This document shows, piece after piece, positions 45,978 through 57,490 of a stretch of DNA of 64,000 nt. The DNA comes from Chrysogorgia sp. JL179-B06 (Eukaryota > Cnidaria > Anthozoa > Scleralcyonacea > Chrysogorgiidae): assembly GCA_035772405.1 (NCBI GenBank), contig JAYKKM010000307.1:932501-996500 (forward strand), read 5' to 3'. Position 1 is the stretch's first letter, and the number at the start of each line of letters is the position of its first letter. Made by a program: the position numbers and the translations under genes. Below the pieces are notes generated by a model, which had not been told where the DNA came from, did no database searches, and saw nothing but the letters and a program-made list of their open reading frames with translations.

Positions 45978-48900
45978 TTACTTTATAAAAGAATTATAGA
46001 CTATGCAACCATTGTAATAAAAAGATTTTTTTGCAGTTTCAGTCTTCACCTTAGGGAGGTGGAGCTGGTTACTCTGTCTGGTTAATCTTTCATGAATATC
46101 ACGATTAAAAGTGAAATAGTTAGTTAAAAACTGAGGCACTATACTGGTCAAAGACTTTTTAACTAATCTTAAAACGTGATGTTCCCTTCTCTTATACAAG
46201 GGAGTCCATCTTAAAGTAGTCATCGCATCATCACTGGAAGGGTAAACAACCTTTGCAGCACGGCTCTGTAGTCGTTCAAGTCTTTCAGCATCACCTTTGT
46301 TACAACAGAGCCATACAGTATCGCAGTAATCCAATATAGGAAGAATAAACGATTTATACACCTTATCTGCAGCATTCACTGTGATATCATTTCTTATCCG
46401 TCGTAGCATACCAATCCTCTTACTGGCTTTCGAGAAAACAGCAGATGTTTGGGCTTTCCAGTTTAAGCATTCGTCCATTATTACTCCCAAGTATTTGAAT
46501 TCTACAACACGACGAAGAACAGAATTTCCTGCCGTTATGGTAAAATCGTTTACCTTGGACAATCTAGGTGCTGTACCAAACAGTAGGCATTCAGTTTTTT
46601 TCACATTCAGGAAAAGATTGTTATTTTGAAGCCACTGATACAGACAGGCAAGTTCATCGGTTAGAATCTGTTCGATTTCAGCAACAGCTTGTGATGCATA
46701 GTAAATCACAGTGTCGTCTGCATACATTAGAACTTGACATTTTGAGAAAACAGATGGAAGATCATTTACAAACAAGACAAACAGCAAGGGACCTAAAATA
46801 GATCCCTGAGGAACACCAGATAATACTTGACACTGTTCCGAAGCAACATTTCCTAAACAAACTACCTGTGATCGACGTGATAGGTAGTTGTTAAACCATT
46901 CAAGTTCAAGGTCGTTTACTCCATACTTCGTTAATTTATTCAATAACACGGACTGATCAATGGTGTCAAACGCCTTGCGAAGGTCTATAAAGATAGACCC
47001 AGTCAACAGACCTTGGTCCATATTTCGGCGAACAGAGTCGGTGAACGCTATAGCCGCTGTCTCGGTCGAATGGTTTTTTCTGAAGCCACATTGGTAAGGG
47101 CTTAAGTAGTGATACACTGTTAAATATTTGTACAGTTGCGTGTGTACAGCCCTCTCTAGAATTTTTGAAGCTACAGGCAATATGGAAATTGGTCGGTAAT
47201 TGTCGAGATCAGTGATTTTACCAGATTTAAATAATGGGACCACTCTGGCAACTTTCCATTCACTTGGGACATAACCGGTTTCCAAAGAGACATTTATGAT
47301 CTTCGTCAGTGGATTGCATATTTCAGCAGCCGCATCTCTCATGAGCCTAGCAGGCATTTGATCTAAACCGGACGCTTTTCGCACTTTAAGTTTCCGTAAA
47401 AATTCAAATGTGAAATTCGTTGAAACTGAGGTAAACTTGAAGGAATTTTTCGATAATTTGTTCAAAAAATCAGAACTTATATAAGTACTTTGGTCTTTGC
47501 TCGGAAAGCCGAGAAATGCCGTGAGACGTCCAACAGATCCAATAAAATACGAGTTAAAGGCATTAACAATTTTGTTCCTATCAGTTATCAAGTTTCCGTC
47601 AATATTTATAGCCGAAGGAACGCGCTTTTTCTTTTCATTTGGTAGAATTTTATTCATAGTCTTCCAAAAGGTTTTTGGATTGTCACTATTTTCTTGGATA
47701 AGTTTCTTATTATAATTGCATTTAGCCTTTCTAATTTGTGCCGTGACTTGATTTCGCAGCGATCTGTACAGTTTCCAATCCTCGACTCTATTTGACAGTC
47801 TGGCTTTTTTCAATAGATGGTCACGTTGATAAATTACTTTTTTAATTTGGCCAGACATCCACGGAGTTTGTATTCCACGAGTTCTTTTACTCATCAACGG
47901 TGCATGCTTATCGGCAACGGCAATAAACAAATGTTTAAAGGAAGTCCAAAGCTGATCTACATAATGAGTACTTTGATTCCCAAGGGCATCACATTCTGTT
48001 TGCCAGTCGACACGCTTTAGTTCCTCACAGAATTTATCATGTTCGTACTTTGCATAATTTCGAAAAGTCTTTGTTTCTGCTGGTAATTTTTTACAATGCA
48101 ACTTACGAACACAATAGATCATGTCATGGTCACTGAGGCCAGACGACAGAACACCGCATGAACTGATCACAGATGGGCAATTTGTAACAATTAAATCCAA
48201 TAACGTAGAGGAACCAGGCACAGTTCGCGTAGGACTTTCGATCACTTGAGAAAAATTATAACTCTTAAACAAAGACTTAAGCTGTTTTGTTACGTTGCAT
48301 GGTGACCTTTTAGCTATGAAATCACAATTAAAATCACCGAGTAATATAATCTCGTTCGACTGTGTCTGGGCTAATGCAGAATCAATCATACTGTCCAACT
48401 TTATTGCAAAATCTGCGTCATAACTTTTAGATGAATTTGGAGGACGGTAGAAGGTCCCAACCAGAAAAGCGTGAGATTTTGGTAAGATTACTTGTAGCCA
48501 TACTGATTCTACATCCGGCGACTCTAAATCAGCCCTTCGTATTGTACAAATATCGTCTCGTACGTATACAGCAACGCCTCCTCCCCTGGTCTTTCGATCT
48601 GCTCTATATAATTTATATCCAACGATGTCAATTTCAGAATCCAAAATGTCACTACTGAGCCATGTTTCCGATAATGTTAACAAGTGAATACCAGAGCTCA
48701 AAGTAGATAAAATTGAGCGAAGTTCATCAATCTTACCGTTTAAACTTCGAACATTCAAATGAAGTATCTTTAAACCGCGTGTACAAACAATGTCTTTTAA
48801 GTTACCTTGAAGACTGCCGACAGCTAGGATTTCGTCGAGAAAGGTTTCGTTTACACTTCCGTTTAACGGTATTGATGGTAAAGGCACACTACATAAACGG

Positions 48901-49214
48901 CATGTCCCTGTTGACTCGGAATTCTCCAAAGAACACTTTAAATGATGCCAAACTTTACACGAGACACAGTTTAACCTTCCCTGATTTTTGCGAATAGTTT
49001 TGCTACAGACAGGGCAGACCAATTTCGATGTGACCGGTCCAGGATTTAAAGCTATGTCGTTACAGAGCAAGAGCAAGTTTACGAGGGCGACTTGTTTACC
49101 AAATTTAACCAAGCGAGTGTAAATTTGAATAGAACTTTGATCATGTTTAGTTACAATTTGTCGTCTTGATGCTGCAGGAATACACGAACTCCCGTCATAA
49201 GAGCCAATTTTCAT
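45978..49214 (-). CDS. LINE polyprotein: 2A-like motif, PHD-like finger, APE endonuclease, reverse transcriptase
   Basis: Start chosen at ATG 49214 (MKIGSYDG), giving about 1078 aa; the frame is open 38 codons further up but without an ATG. In order: a hydrophobic stretch and DIALNPGP at about 53-60; a Cys/His finger of PHD type (CPVCSKTIRKNQGRLNCVSC); an EEP endonuclease with LHLNVRSL, SETWL, GTFYRPPN, GDFN, and the SDHD catalytic box; a linker; RT with ASGLDQMPARL, LDNYRPISIL, FIDLRKAFDTIDQSVLLNKL, SGVPQGSILGPLLFVLF and the MYADDTVIYY active site; and a C-terminal region. All catalytic boxes are present with no stop, so it may be competent for retrotransposition. Confidence 0.92.
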   Translation of the reverse strand: MKIGSYDGSSCIPAASRRQIVTKHDQSSIQIYTRLVKFGKQVALVNLLLLCNDIALNPGPVTSKLVCPVCSKTIRKNQGRLNCVSCKVWHHLKCSLENSESTGTCRLCSVPLPSIPLNGSVNETFLDEILAVGSLQGNLKDIVCTRGLKILHLNVRSLNGKIDELRSILSTLSSGIHLLTLSETWLSSDILDSEIDIVGYKLYRADRKTRGGGVAVYVRDDICTIRRADLESPDVESVWLQVILPKSHAFLVGTFYRPPNSSKSYDADFAIKLDSMIDSALAQTQSNEIILLGDFNCDFIAKRSPCNVTKQLKSLFKSYNFSQVIESPTRTVPGSSTLLDLIVTNCPSVISSCGVLSSGLSDHDMIYCVRKLHCKKLPAETKTFRNYAKYEHDKFCEELKRVDWQTECDALGNQSTHYVDQLWTSFKHLFIAVADKHAPLMSKRTRGIQTPWMSGQIKKVIYQRDHLLKKARLSNRVEDWKLYRSLRNQVTAQIRKAKCNYNKKLIQENSDNPKTFWKTMNKILPNEKKKRVPSAINIDGNLITDRNKIVNAFNSYFIGSVGRLTAFLGFPSKDQSTYISSDFLNKLSKNSFKFTSVSTNFTFEFLRKLKVRKASGLDQMPARLMRDAAAEICNPLTKIINVSLETGYVPSEWKVARVVPLFKSGKITDLDNYRPISILPVASKILERAVHTQLYKYLTVYHYLSPYQCGFRKNHSTETAAIAFTDSVRRNMDQGLLTGSIFIDLRKAFDTIDQSVLLNKLTKYGVNDLELEWFNNYLSRRSQVVCLGNVASEQCQVLSGVPQGSILGPLLFVLFVNDLPSVFSKCQVLMYADDTVIYYASQAVAEIEQILTDELACLYQWLQNNNLFLNVKKTECLLFGTAPRLSKVNDFTITAGNSVLRRVVEFKYLGVIMDECLNWKAQTSAVFSKASKRIGMLRRIRNDITVNAADKVYKSFILPILDYCDTVWLCCNKGDAERLERLQSRAAKVVYPSSDDAMTTLRWTPLYKRREHHVLRLVKKSLTSIVPQFLTNYFTFNRDIHERLTRQSNQLHLPKVKTETAKKSFYYNGCIVYNSFIK
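49035..49058 (-). other. 2A-like ribosome-skipping motif in LINE ORF
   Basis: Codons for DIALNPGP follow LLLLCN. The canonical 2A core is D-(V/I)-E-x-N-P-G-P; here Glu is Ala. If active, translation would release a leader of about 59 residues (to Gly59) and restart at Pro60 for the PHD-APE-RT product. Activity with this substitution is uncertain. Confidence 0.6.
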
Positions 49215-49831
49215 CGCTTCTAGAGCAATATTATATTCAACGGCTCTATTCCAGGTATGATTTGAATGTATAGATTTATAGGTTGTGTAATTTGGTTTCG
49301 AAGGAGTCAACGAGATGAGTCCGATGGATTATGCATGTGAAGATATAATATAAATGGACCATTTCCATTGCTGCTATATAGACTTGTCTAAAATCCATGT
49401 TGCTCTAGACTGGAATTTTTGGAAGCAATTTTTTAATTATTTACACAAAAAGAATAACTTGGCATTTCTGTTAATAAACTTGTAAGAATAGACATTTCCC
49501 GAATGTGTTACATATATCCCATGTAGCATTAATTAATAAAAATTGTTATTGACAAACGTTTACTGTGAGTCTGTGTGCATCTTAACTTTCAGTAATAGAT
49601 ATTAAATTAATAAAGATTGCTAGATGGCTTCTCCCACTAAATTAAAATTTCCTTTTGTGAAAGTGCCCTTTTTTGAGATTCTGCCCCCGCTATCCCCCAG
49701 GGAAGCATCCCAATATTCCTCATTTCACACAAATGTCAAAGGTGAATAACACCTATATTATATCATATATAATAACTCCAAACTACAGTTATTATTTCCC
49801 GTAAACATTGACAACAGTTTTAATATTTTAG

Positions 49832-51093
49832 GTTGAGAAGGGAAGCTCAGGTTTTTTAACCACCCATATCACGGGTGTCATAGCTCATGGTCAAGACCTA
49901 AAGTTTTGTTTTATCGACCAGTTGAAATGGCCCGCTGATGCAAATATCACAGCGAACATCCTATTTACCGTTCTCAAATACATTAAAAAAACAGGTAAAC
50001 TTAACAATGATCTTCAATACTATAAACCTTTATATCATATTTACTTTAATACATGTAGGTATAGTCTTATCTCGTACAATTCCTTTATATAGTTTGAATT
50101 ATCTCCACCCATCCTGTATCTGCAGATGGACAATTGCTTTAGGGATTGTAAGAACATATACATATTTGGTTTCTGTGCAATATTAGTAATGGCTGGTGTG
50201 TTCAAAAAGGTAATTATAAATTCATATAATATAATCACATATAAAAATGTCAAATATAATTACATCAGGGTGTGCAAGATTATATTCAGTAATTAAATAG
50301 TATAATAATGTCAAATCATGTCCTTATTATATAGGTGAGATTATCGTATCTAATGGTTGGCCATACACACAAGGACGTTGATCAGGTGAGTACATATATG
50401 AGTGGCTATCCATGACCTGCACGTCACAACTTAACTGCAATCTAGTCCACAAGTAACGCAACCGTTTTTTCCTTACGTATATAGATGTTTAGTCGAATAT
50501 CATCGGCTTTGTCCAAAAATTCTGCTGCGACACTGTTTGGACTACACAAGGTCATCCACAAGTCATTCAGCCCTGAACCAGTTACAGTAGACATGGCTAA
50601 CATCTGGGACACAAAATCCTGGATGACTCCATTTCTACCGAGTCTAAAACACCACTCGCGACACCATGCATTTCGGTTTAAAAAATCATCAGAGGGACAA
50701 GTCCAAATGAGTTACAGAAACTGGTCGAAATCTGGATGCAAGGAGTGGAAACCGTCAAAACCTTTGCAGTTTCTCGAAACAATGCCAGAAGATGTACCGA
50801 ACATATTGAGACCAGATTACAAGAAATGCCCCATGGTTGAACAGCTGCAAAGTGGTCTCCAGCAGATCAGCGTTCGGCTAAGACCAGAGGAAATAAAATG
50901 GTGGGACCAATTTATTGAAATGGAGAAGCAACAGTGGTCAAATTGGAACAGTGTATCAGAAGAAGAATTGATCAAGGCAGGTTCAGAAAACCAGTTCTCT
51001 TTGGCCGAGTTGAAGTATTTGGAGGAATCAGCTGAAGATGGGGAAGATGATGACGAAGCAACGCGCAAAAGAATGAGCGAGATCCTGAAGTAA
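49832..51093 (+). CDS. 3' part of a multi-exon gene resembling DUF7869 proteins
   Basis: Four exons with GT-AG sites: A 49832-49994 (FLTTHITGVIAHGQDLKF, LKWPADANITANILF); B 50093-50209 (PPILYLQMDNCFRDCKNIYI, FGFCAILVMAGVFKK); C 50335-50385 (VRLSYLMVGHTHKDVDQ); D 50485-51093 (MFSRISSALSKNSAATLF to a stop). B-C-D join in phase 0 and rebuild the hallmark LD/MDN...VGHTH-DVDQ-FSRIS of DUF7869-type proteins, a multi-copy, possibly transposon-linked family of unknown function. A-B is out of phase by one, perhaps from an A7 run at 49985-49991. Exon D ends in an acidic tail (EDGEDDDEATRKR). Upstream exons are not found; the LINE lies just upstream. Confidence 0.65.
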
Positions 51094-52264
51094 GTATTAG
51101 AAAAGAAGTAAGTGGGAGTATGCAGTTGTCGATGTCCCCTACTTCAAAGAGGTTTAGTTTGTCGAGTTAAGCATACATTCTTATTTTAGTTTAAAATATA
51201 TTGTGAATTTCGTTTGTGTTTTATAGATAAAACAAACGACGCGAAGAACAAAAAATTATTAATAAGTATTTCTTGTATATTAATATTGTTATATGTTCAT
51301 GTATATATCAGTGTATATATTTGTTTTATGCATATATTTATATATCTTTGATGTTTAGTTTTCATGATTTATTCGCCTACACCATTTTTCCAAGGCAATA
51401 AACCAATTAAGCAAACAGATAAGATTTCCTTTGGGCCTATCAGCGGTTCTTTCCGGTCATTTCCGCAACGCAATTCAACACTCGCTTTCTTTTCTGCAGT
51501 ACATGACTGCACAGTCTGCACGATCAGTTTGAACCTAATTGTGTGAAATTTTACTATGTAAAAAACGAACACCAATGGATAAGAAATTCTTACAAATAAC
51601 AATGTGTGGATCACAATGGGTATCACATGGTGTGGATCAACACCGACGTTGCGGCGCGCAGTAACAATATTGAGAGAGCCACGTCTATGAGTATGGTAAG
51701 GTGATTTTTATTTATTTTCTACTCTGTACTTACGACACAACTTCAGCCTGTGATAATAAGAGCTTAGTAGAATATATTACAACCACTATATTACCAATAG
51801 TTTATCGAGACATCGGGTTAGCAAGTTTTACTAAGTTTTGGTCATTATGTTTCCCGCCAATTCGCACATGTCGCGCGAAATAATAGGAATTACGTGGAGG
51901 GAAAAAGTAATTAGTGAATTGCGCTCGGTTCTAACAGGACACAAATTTAAATTATTTCGATGTTGTGCACTCGTTAATAAATTGCTTAGCTGAGGCTAAA
52001 CTATCGTACTCAGTTTTAAGAATAGAACTTTCACAAAAAAATTCTGAACATAAGTACGTATATTTGAAACTCATCAGCAAATATTTAGCGCGGGTGATTT
52101 GTTTGAGAAATAAAAAATAATTTTACGAAATGCAAGCAACTGAAGAAGTATCTGAACTTCGAAACAAATAATATCCAACAACAGATGGTAGGTTTGTCTT
52201 GAAGTAATCTTTCGTTAGTTCTCACTCAACATTCCATTCATATTTAATCAGTTCAAACTAAAAA
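51094..52264. other. Non-coding stretch, no gene seen
   Basis: AT-rich 3' flank of the preceding gene. No recognisable coding or repeat structure. Confidence 0.4.
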
Positions 52265-52500
52265 CTCAGGGCCTTTTCACATGGTACCAGTAATAAAATG
52301 GCCAGCGAGATATTTATCAGCCCAGTTTCAAATGGCGCACTAGTCCATCCCGGTAGCCGGTATAAACCGTTCATATGGAAAATCATGGGAAAATGTTCAT
52401 CTAGATTGATGAAGATCTTGGCAGCATCCACAGAGATCATCACCAAGTGGGCGAGAACACTTTACTTAACCGGGGTCCTTGTGTATGAAAAGGCCCTCAG
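52265..52500. mobile_element. MITE with AGGGCCTTTTCA ends
   Basis: CTCAGGGCCTTTTCACATGG at the left and GTATGAAAAGGCCCTCAG at the right are inverted partners. The interior (about 236 bp) has no gene. Superfamily uncertain, possibly hAT-like by the CAGGG start. Confidence 0.6.
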
Positions 52501-53736
52501 TCTTGTTACAATTAGTTTACTGCAAAGAAAGTCACTGACAAAACATAGATATCTGCTTTCATACTTATATCATTATATGTGTAAATCAGAAGAGACATGG
52601 AATTTTTCCATGCAGAGGGCGCAAAATCGGATAGAAAATTAATCTGATTTTGATAGGAAGAACAGATGATTGATGGAATCAAACCAGAAACATCCTTGAT
52701 AGTACAATTAAATAGTGATCATCTTATTGGTCACTGAGTGAAACAATTTCATGTACCTTATAATTCATTGGTTGTTGCATGAAACTGTTTTTGGTTATAA
52801 GCCATGGAAAGGCCATTTCTCACTAACGCTAAACCAAAAATACCCCATTCTTTATAAGCAATATTGTGAGTATTTCTCTTTTAGTTTTTCTTTCATATTT
52901 TATTCATCTGCCTTTTGCATTTATCGCAAAAAAAACACTGCGAGAACTGCGTTTTTGTTGTGTATAGACTATAGTGTATTCAGACATATAGTCATTAAGT
53001 TTCAGTACGGTTGTGTAGAATCCTCTCAATGTGTTAGATCTTCAAATAACATACATGTGTGTAGCTTTAGGCATTTATATAATCAAATAAAGCTATCTAC
53101 AAATCAGGAAATAGTATGACAACTTATACGCAATGGAATTTGTTTGATGAAACACAATTTGGCTCATTCTTGGTAAAACAAGAAACAAATGATATGTTTT
53201 AGTGGTAATATGTGAAAATGGTTTTGTTTTCACAGGATCTGGTGTCAATTATAAAATAATACCGGAACACGATACCTCGATAAGGATTGGACAAAGCCTG
53301 AAACAGTTTCAGGCTTTTTCGACCCATTTGCCTTGTTTTGACTGATCTGCAGGTGTTTTGCAGGCCTTTTTGTCGAATCGGAATGGCTAAGACGGGGCAA
53401 GTTCGGCAAAATCACTCTAAACCAATCAGCGCAAGCCATTTGACTGATCTGCAGGTGTGTTTGCCTGATAAGCGGGAGTTACGGGCCCTAAATTAACGCA
53501 TCCAGGTTGATTGCCTGACGAGTTGTGAAGTTATAAATAATTATACAAAATAATTAATATTTTGAAGGAAAGTTTGCCGTTTTTGCGAGGATTGAAGGTC
53601 GTTCATCGCTATCGTACCGCGACGCGGTCCATTAATCATATTCCTGCAAAAATGTTATTGTTTTATGAAAATTTTGAGTTCTCTTTTCTCTTTGAGAATT
53701 TTTCACCTTAGTCATCTGACTTATTTGACTAATACT
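52501..53736. other. Non-coding stretch with small repeats
   Basis: GCCTGAAACAGTTTCAGGC (53286-53304) is a palindrome. TTTGACTGATCTGCAGGTGT occurs twice (about 53337 and 53440). 53737-53749 (AAATCCGCCCCTG) looks like the right end of a hAT-family element whose left end is not visible in the window. Confidence 0.5.
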
Positions 53737-53807
53737 AAATCCGCCCCTGATACCAAGGAAACGCATAATCTGTTTTTTGAAACTCTGTAATAGCACTTAT
53801 CTTGGCA

Positions 53808-54410
53808 TCAACAGCCTTTACTTGACCCTGACCAACAAACAATACGACCCAAATAGGTGACATGTGCACACCCAAACTCACTTTTCATCAAATTGATGGT
53901 CAGTTTTGCTTTGTTGAGCCTCCTGAAGAATTCTTTGATAATCCTCAAATGTTCTTCCCACGTGTTGCTGTAAATAACAACATCATCGATGTATGCTTCG
54001 CAACTTTCCAAATCTGAGATGATGCTATTAACGAGGCGTTGAAAGCTGGCTGGTGAATTTCGCATTCCAAATGGCATGACTTTATACTGGAATAATCCCT
54101 CTGGGGTAACAAAGGCTGATATTTCTTTGGCACGATCAGTAAGTGGAACTTGCCAAAATCCTTTTAGCAAATCAAATTTGGTGACGTACTTGGCGTTTCC
54201 AATTTTATCGATACAATCATCTATTCGCGGTATTGGAAATGTATCCGATTTGGTAACATTATTGACCTTTCTGTAATCGGTACACATGCGGTAGCTTCCA
54301 TCTGATTTCGGCACAAGGATACACGGAGAACTCCAATTACTTTGACTTGGTTCGATAAAGTCGTTTTCCAAAAGATATTGAACCTCTTCACGTAGAATTT
54401 TCTGTTTCAC
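53808..54410 (-). pseudogene. Gypsy reverse transcriptase
   Basis: Open 200-codon frame with WSSPCILVPKSDGSYRMCTD, FPIPRIDD, KFDLLKGFWQVPLT, YKVMPFGMRNSPASFQR and the YIDDVVIYS active site, then VTYLG. This is the full fingers-palm core of a Ty3/gypsy RT. RNase H is absent beyond a frameshift at about 53830 and the end at 53750. Confidence 0.88.
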
Positions 54411-54976
54411 CGGGTTTAACCTGTAAGGATGTTGTTTTACTGGTTTGGCATCACCAACGTCGACATCGTGGAAAATTTTGTCTGTCCTGGTAGGAATATC
54501 TGGAAAAATGTGTTCAAACTCTTTAACCAGGTTCTGAAGATCTTGGCGTTGAGACGCTTGAAGATGAGATAACTTGGAATCCAGATCATGTAGGACATCC
54601 TAGTTGTTAAGTTTTGTTGTGACAGACAGACTAGAAAGTTCTCCTAAATCTTCTAGTTCTGTTTTGTCTTTCTCAGACTCAGAACTCACTAAGTTTACAG
54701 AATGTATTGCCCTATCTTTATCGTAATATGGCTTTAACATATTAACATGGCGCAACTGTTTTTGTTTACGCCTATCTGGAGTGATTAAGACAATTTAAAT
54801 CACTCTCTTTCTTGTCTACAATATAGCGACCACAATACCTAGCCTGAAGGGGATTTCCAGGAACTGGGAACAATACGACAACCTTATCACCGCGTTTAAA
54901 TTGGCAGTTTACTGCGTTTCGATCAAACCTATCTTTCATACTTTTCTGTGTTGATCGAAGATTTTCCCCAGCTAGA

Positions 54977-55980
54977 TCACATGCTTTCGTTAGTTTTGTG
55001 CGAGAGTCCGCAGACGTATTGCAAAAGATTTAATGAACCGCCATCTTCCGAAAGGAATTTTTCTTTTAGGAGTTTAAGTGGTCCTCTGACCGTATGTCCG
55101 AAAACTAACTCAAATGGGCTGAAACCTAACGATTCTTGAACTGTGAATTCTCGAGCTGCGAATAGAACCAAATAGATGCCGTCATCCCAGTCTTTTTCTG
55201 TGTCGAGGCAATAAGTTCTCATCCTGTTTTTTAATGTTTGATGAAACCTTTCTAGAGCACCCTGGCTTTCAGGATGATAGGCAGTAGATTTATACTGCCT
55301 GATGTATAGCTCATGCATCACTTGTTGAAAAATTCCAGACGTAAAATTTGAACCTTGGTCAGACTGAATAGACTTAGGAAGACCAAGTCTTAACAATAGC
55401 TTTTGCCTTTATATTTCTCAAAGGTATGGCTTCAGGGAATCTTGTCGAAGCACACAATGGTCAACAGGTATTGATTGCCTGTCTTTGTCTTAGGTAATGA
55501 GTCAACACAATCTATTATTATCCTACTAAACAGCTCTTCGAAGGCTGGAATTGGCTGTAAATGGGCTTTAGGATTTACCTGATTTGGTTTCCCAACAACC
55601 TGACAAGTGTGGCAAGTTTTACAGAATTGTACCACATCATCTAAGATTAGGCCCATAGAAATGACTTAGAATTTTGAGATATGTTTTGTTAACACCTAAA
55701 TGGCCAGAAAGAGGGGTTTCATGTGCTAGGCTGAGTATGTCAGACCGGTAGCTTTTTGGAACTACTATCTGATATTGTACAGACCATTCTTTGTCTGTAG
55801 GAACATCAGGTGGTCTCCACTTTCTCATTAATATATTATTTTTAATGAAGTAGCAGACCGCATTCTTCGGGATTTCGGTTTCATCAACTGCTTTTTGAAA
55901 TAAGACAGAGATCTCAGGATCATTTTGTTGTTCATCAATAAGGTTAGGCTTTGAGAAGTTTTGTGCTTTGTCTGACAGAT
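54977..55980 (-). pseudogene. Gypsy integrase, in three frames
   Basis: Zinc-binding H-H-C-C: AHETPLSGHLGVNKTYLK (about 55725-55672) and FCKTCHTCQVVGKPNQ (about 55626-55580). Catalytic Asp regions: RIIIDCVDSLP (about 55530) and SIQSDQGSNFTSG (about 55372-55335). Catalytic Glu: HPESQGALERFHQTLK (about 55274-55227). FSPFELVFGHTVRGPL marks the C-terminal part. Frame changes between these blocks and stops after them. Confidence 0.85.
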
Positions 55981-56479
55981 TTTTATCAGATTTGCTTTCA
56001 GGGGATTCATAACTAACTGCATCGAATATGCGGCCAAGAAAGGTATCTGACATCTCTATGTCCATACTTGCATCATCCTCTAATTGTTTCTGGTTCATGG
56101 CTTGAGTTACGGCACACGCCGGATATAAATCTGGAATCTCTTGCTCAATAGGATCAGAAGCTTGATTAACACAAGGTTTATTTGTCAAAATTGGGTTAAC
56201 GACTACCTTCTCGCCTGCAAGTTCATTGCCGAGAAGTAGGTGAATTCCCTCAAAAGGTAAAGAAGTTTTAATGCCCAATAATACAGCACCAGACACTACG
56301 TCTGAAGTCAAATGAGCTTTATGAAGAGCCTGGGAACTATAGCTATCTGAATTAACTCCTTTAATTAACACATTCCTACCAGAGTAAGACTCGTCAGAAA
56401 ATGGCAAAGTATCTGCCAACAAAAGAGATTGGGAAGCCCCGGTATCTCTTAGAATTTTAATTGGAAGAATTTTTGACAA
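55980..56479 (-). pseudogene. Gypsy aspartic protease and spacer
   Basis: LRDTGASQSLLL (about 56450-56415) holds the retropepsin DTGAS motif near the start of a 280-codon frame; the flap region ILIKG-like and LLGNELAG follow. The frame continues through a spacer of low similarity (QKAVDETEIPKNAVCYFIKN) to the integrase zinc-binding region. Confidence 0.8.
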
Positions 56480-56699
56480 ATCCTTGTAAGTGATATGAAA
56501 CCATTATGAATAAATGGTTGAAAAGACTCCATAACAGGGTGGAAAGAGGACTAGACTCGGAATTAAGATAAGGAAGTGGCTTAACGACAGATGTGTCTTG
56601 CACATTATCACGCAATTTGGTTTGAGTAAAACCCGTGGGTTTAATTTCACCCTGCTCTTGCTTTTGTTTCAATTTATAATCTGATATTAAATGACCATT

Positions 56700-57490
56700 T
56701 TTTTTGCAGTAACTACAAACTAGGTGGCTAAAAGGAGAACTGGGAGGCTTGTTATGAGGAACTTGTTAAATCTTGATGGTCTATATTTTTGATCACCACG
56801 AACATTAGCATCAGGATTAAAATTGTCTGAATTTTCATTTGACAGATTCTTGGGATCAAACACACGCTTGCTATCAAATGATGAAGAAATACGACCTCGG
56901 AAAGAAAAAGACTGTTGCGCCTTATGTGTTAACGAGAAATCGTCGGCCAAACGCGCCACAGCTGTTAAGGTTGTCGCCTTTTGTTCATTTAAAAATATGC
57001 ATACATCACTGTGAATGCATCTTTTGAATTCTTCAATTAAAATCAATTGGTCATGATCTTTATCAGATTTTTCGCAGGCACACCAGTGATCAAACCACTG
57101 TTCCTTTTCCCTGGCATATTCTAAATAGATCTGCCTACCGTTTTTTTCGAAATTTCTGACGATATGCCTCAGGGACCGACTCATACCCCTTAATAATTAA
57201 TTCCTTTACGGTATCGTATTCCGAAACTGTCTCTAACGAAAGTTGTGCGTAAATCTCAGAGCTTTTCCTACTAAAACACTTAAGATTTTCGGCTATTTTT
57301 TCAAAATGTAAAAAGTATTTATCGACATCCCGTTCCTGGAAAGGTGGAACCATTCTAATGTGTCTTGTAACATCGAAACATGAATTTATTTTGGTTCCAG
57401 GATGAACAGATCCCAATTTTTCTCATTTCTAACTCAAATTTCTGCTTTTCTAAACGCTCTTCTCTTTCTTCTCTCTCCATTTGTAATTTC
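56700..57490 (-). pseudogene. Gypsy gag with SCAN-like capsid region
   Basis: A Glu/Lys/Arg-rich coiled N-terminus (REERREERLEKQKFELEM-like, 57480-57425) precedes VPPFQERDVDKYFLHFEKIA (57345-57290), EIYAQLSLETVSEYDTVKEL and VPEAYRQKFR (to about 57140). The VPEAYR-K/R-F segment and position match the gag C-terminal capsid region related to vertebrate SCAN domains. A zinc knuckle (CSYCKKNGHLISDY, about 56720-56680) has Tyr in place of its last Cys. Confidence 0.7.

Larger units (their letters stand above)
45858..49330 (-). mobile_element. CR1-group LINE with one intact ORF
   Basis: Consists of the ORF at 45978-49214 plus a 3' tail that includes an (AT)n/A-rich run (45858-45882). The 5' limit is unclear; in-frame sequence upstream of the ATG is open to a stop at about 49331. 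Sits between the BEN-like gene and the DUF7869-like gene, on the opposite strand to the latter. Confidence 0.8.
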
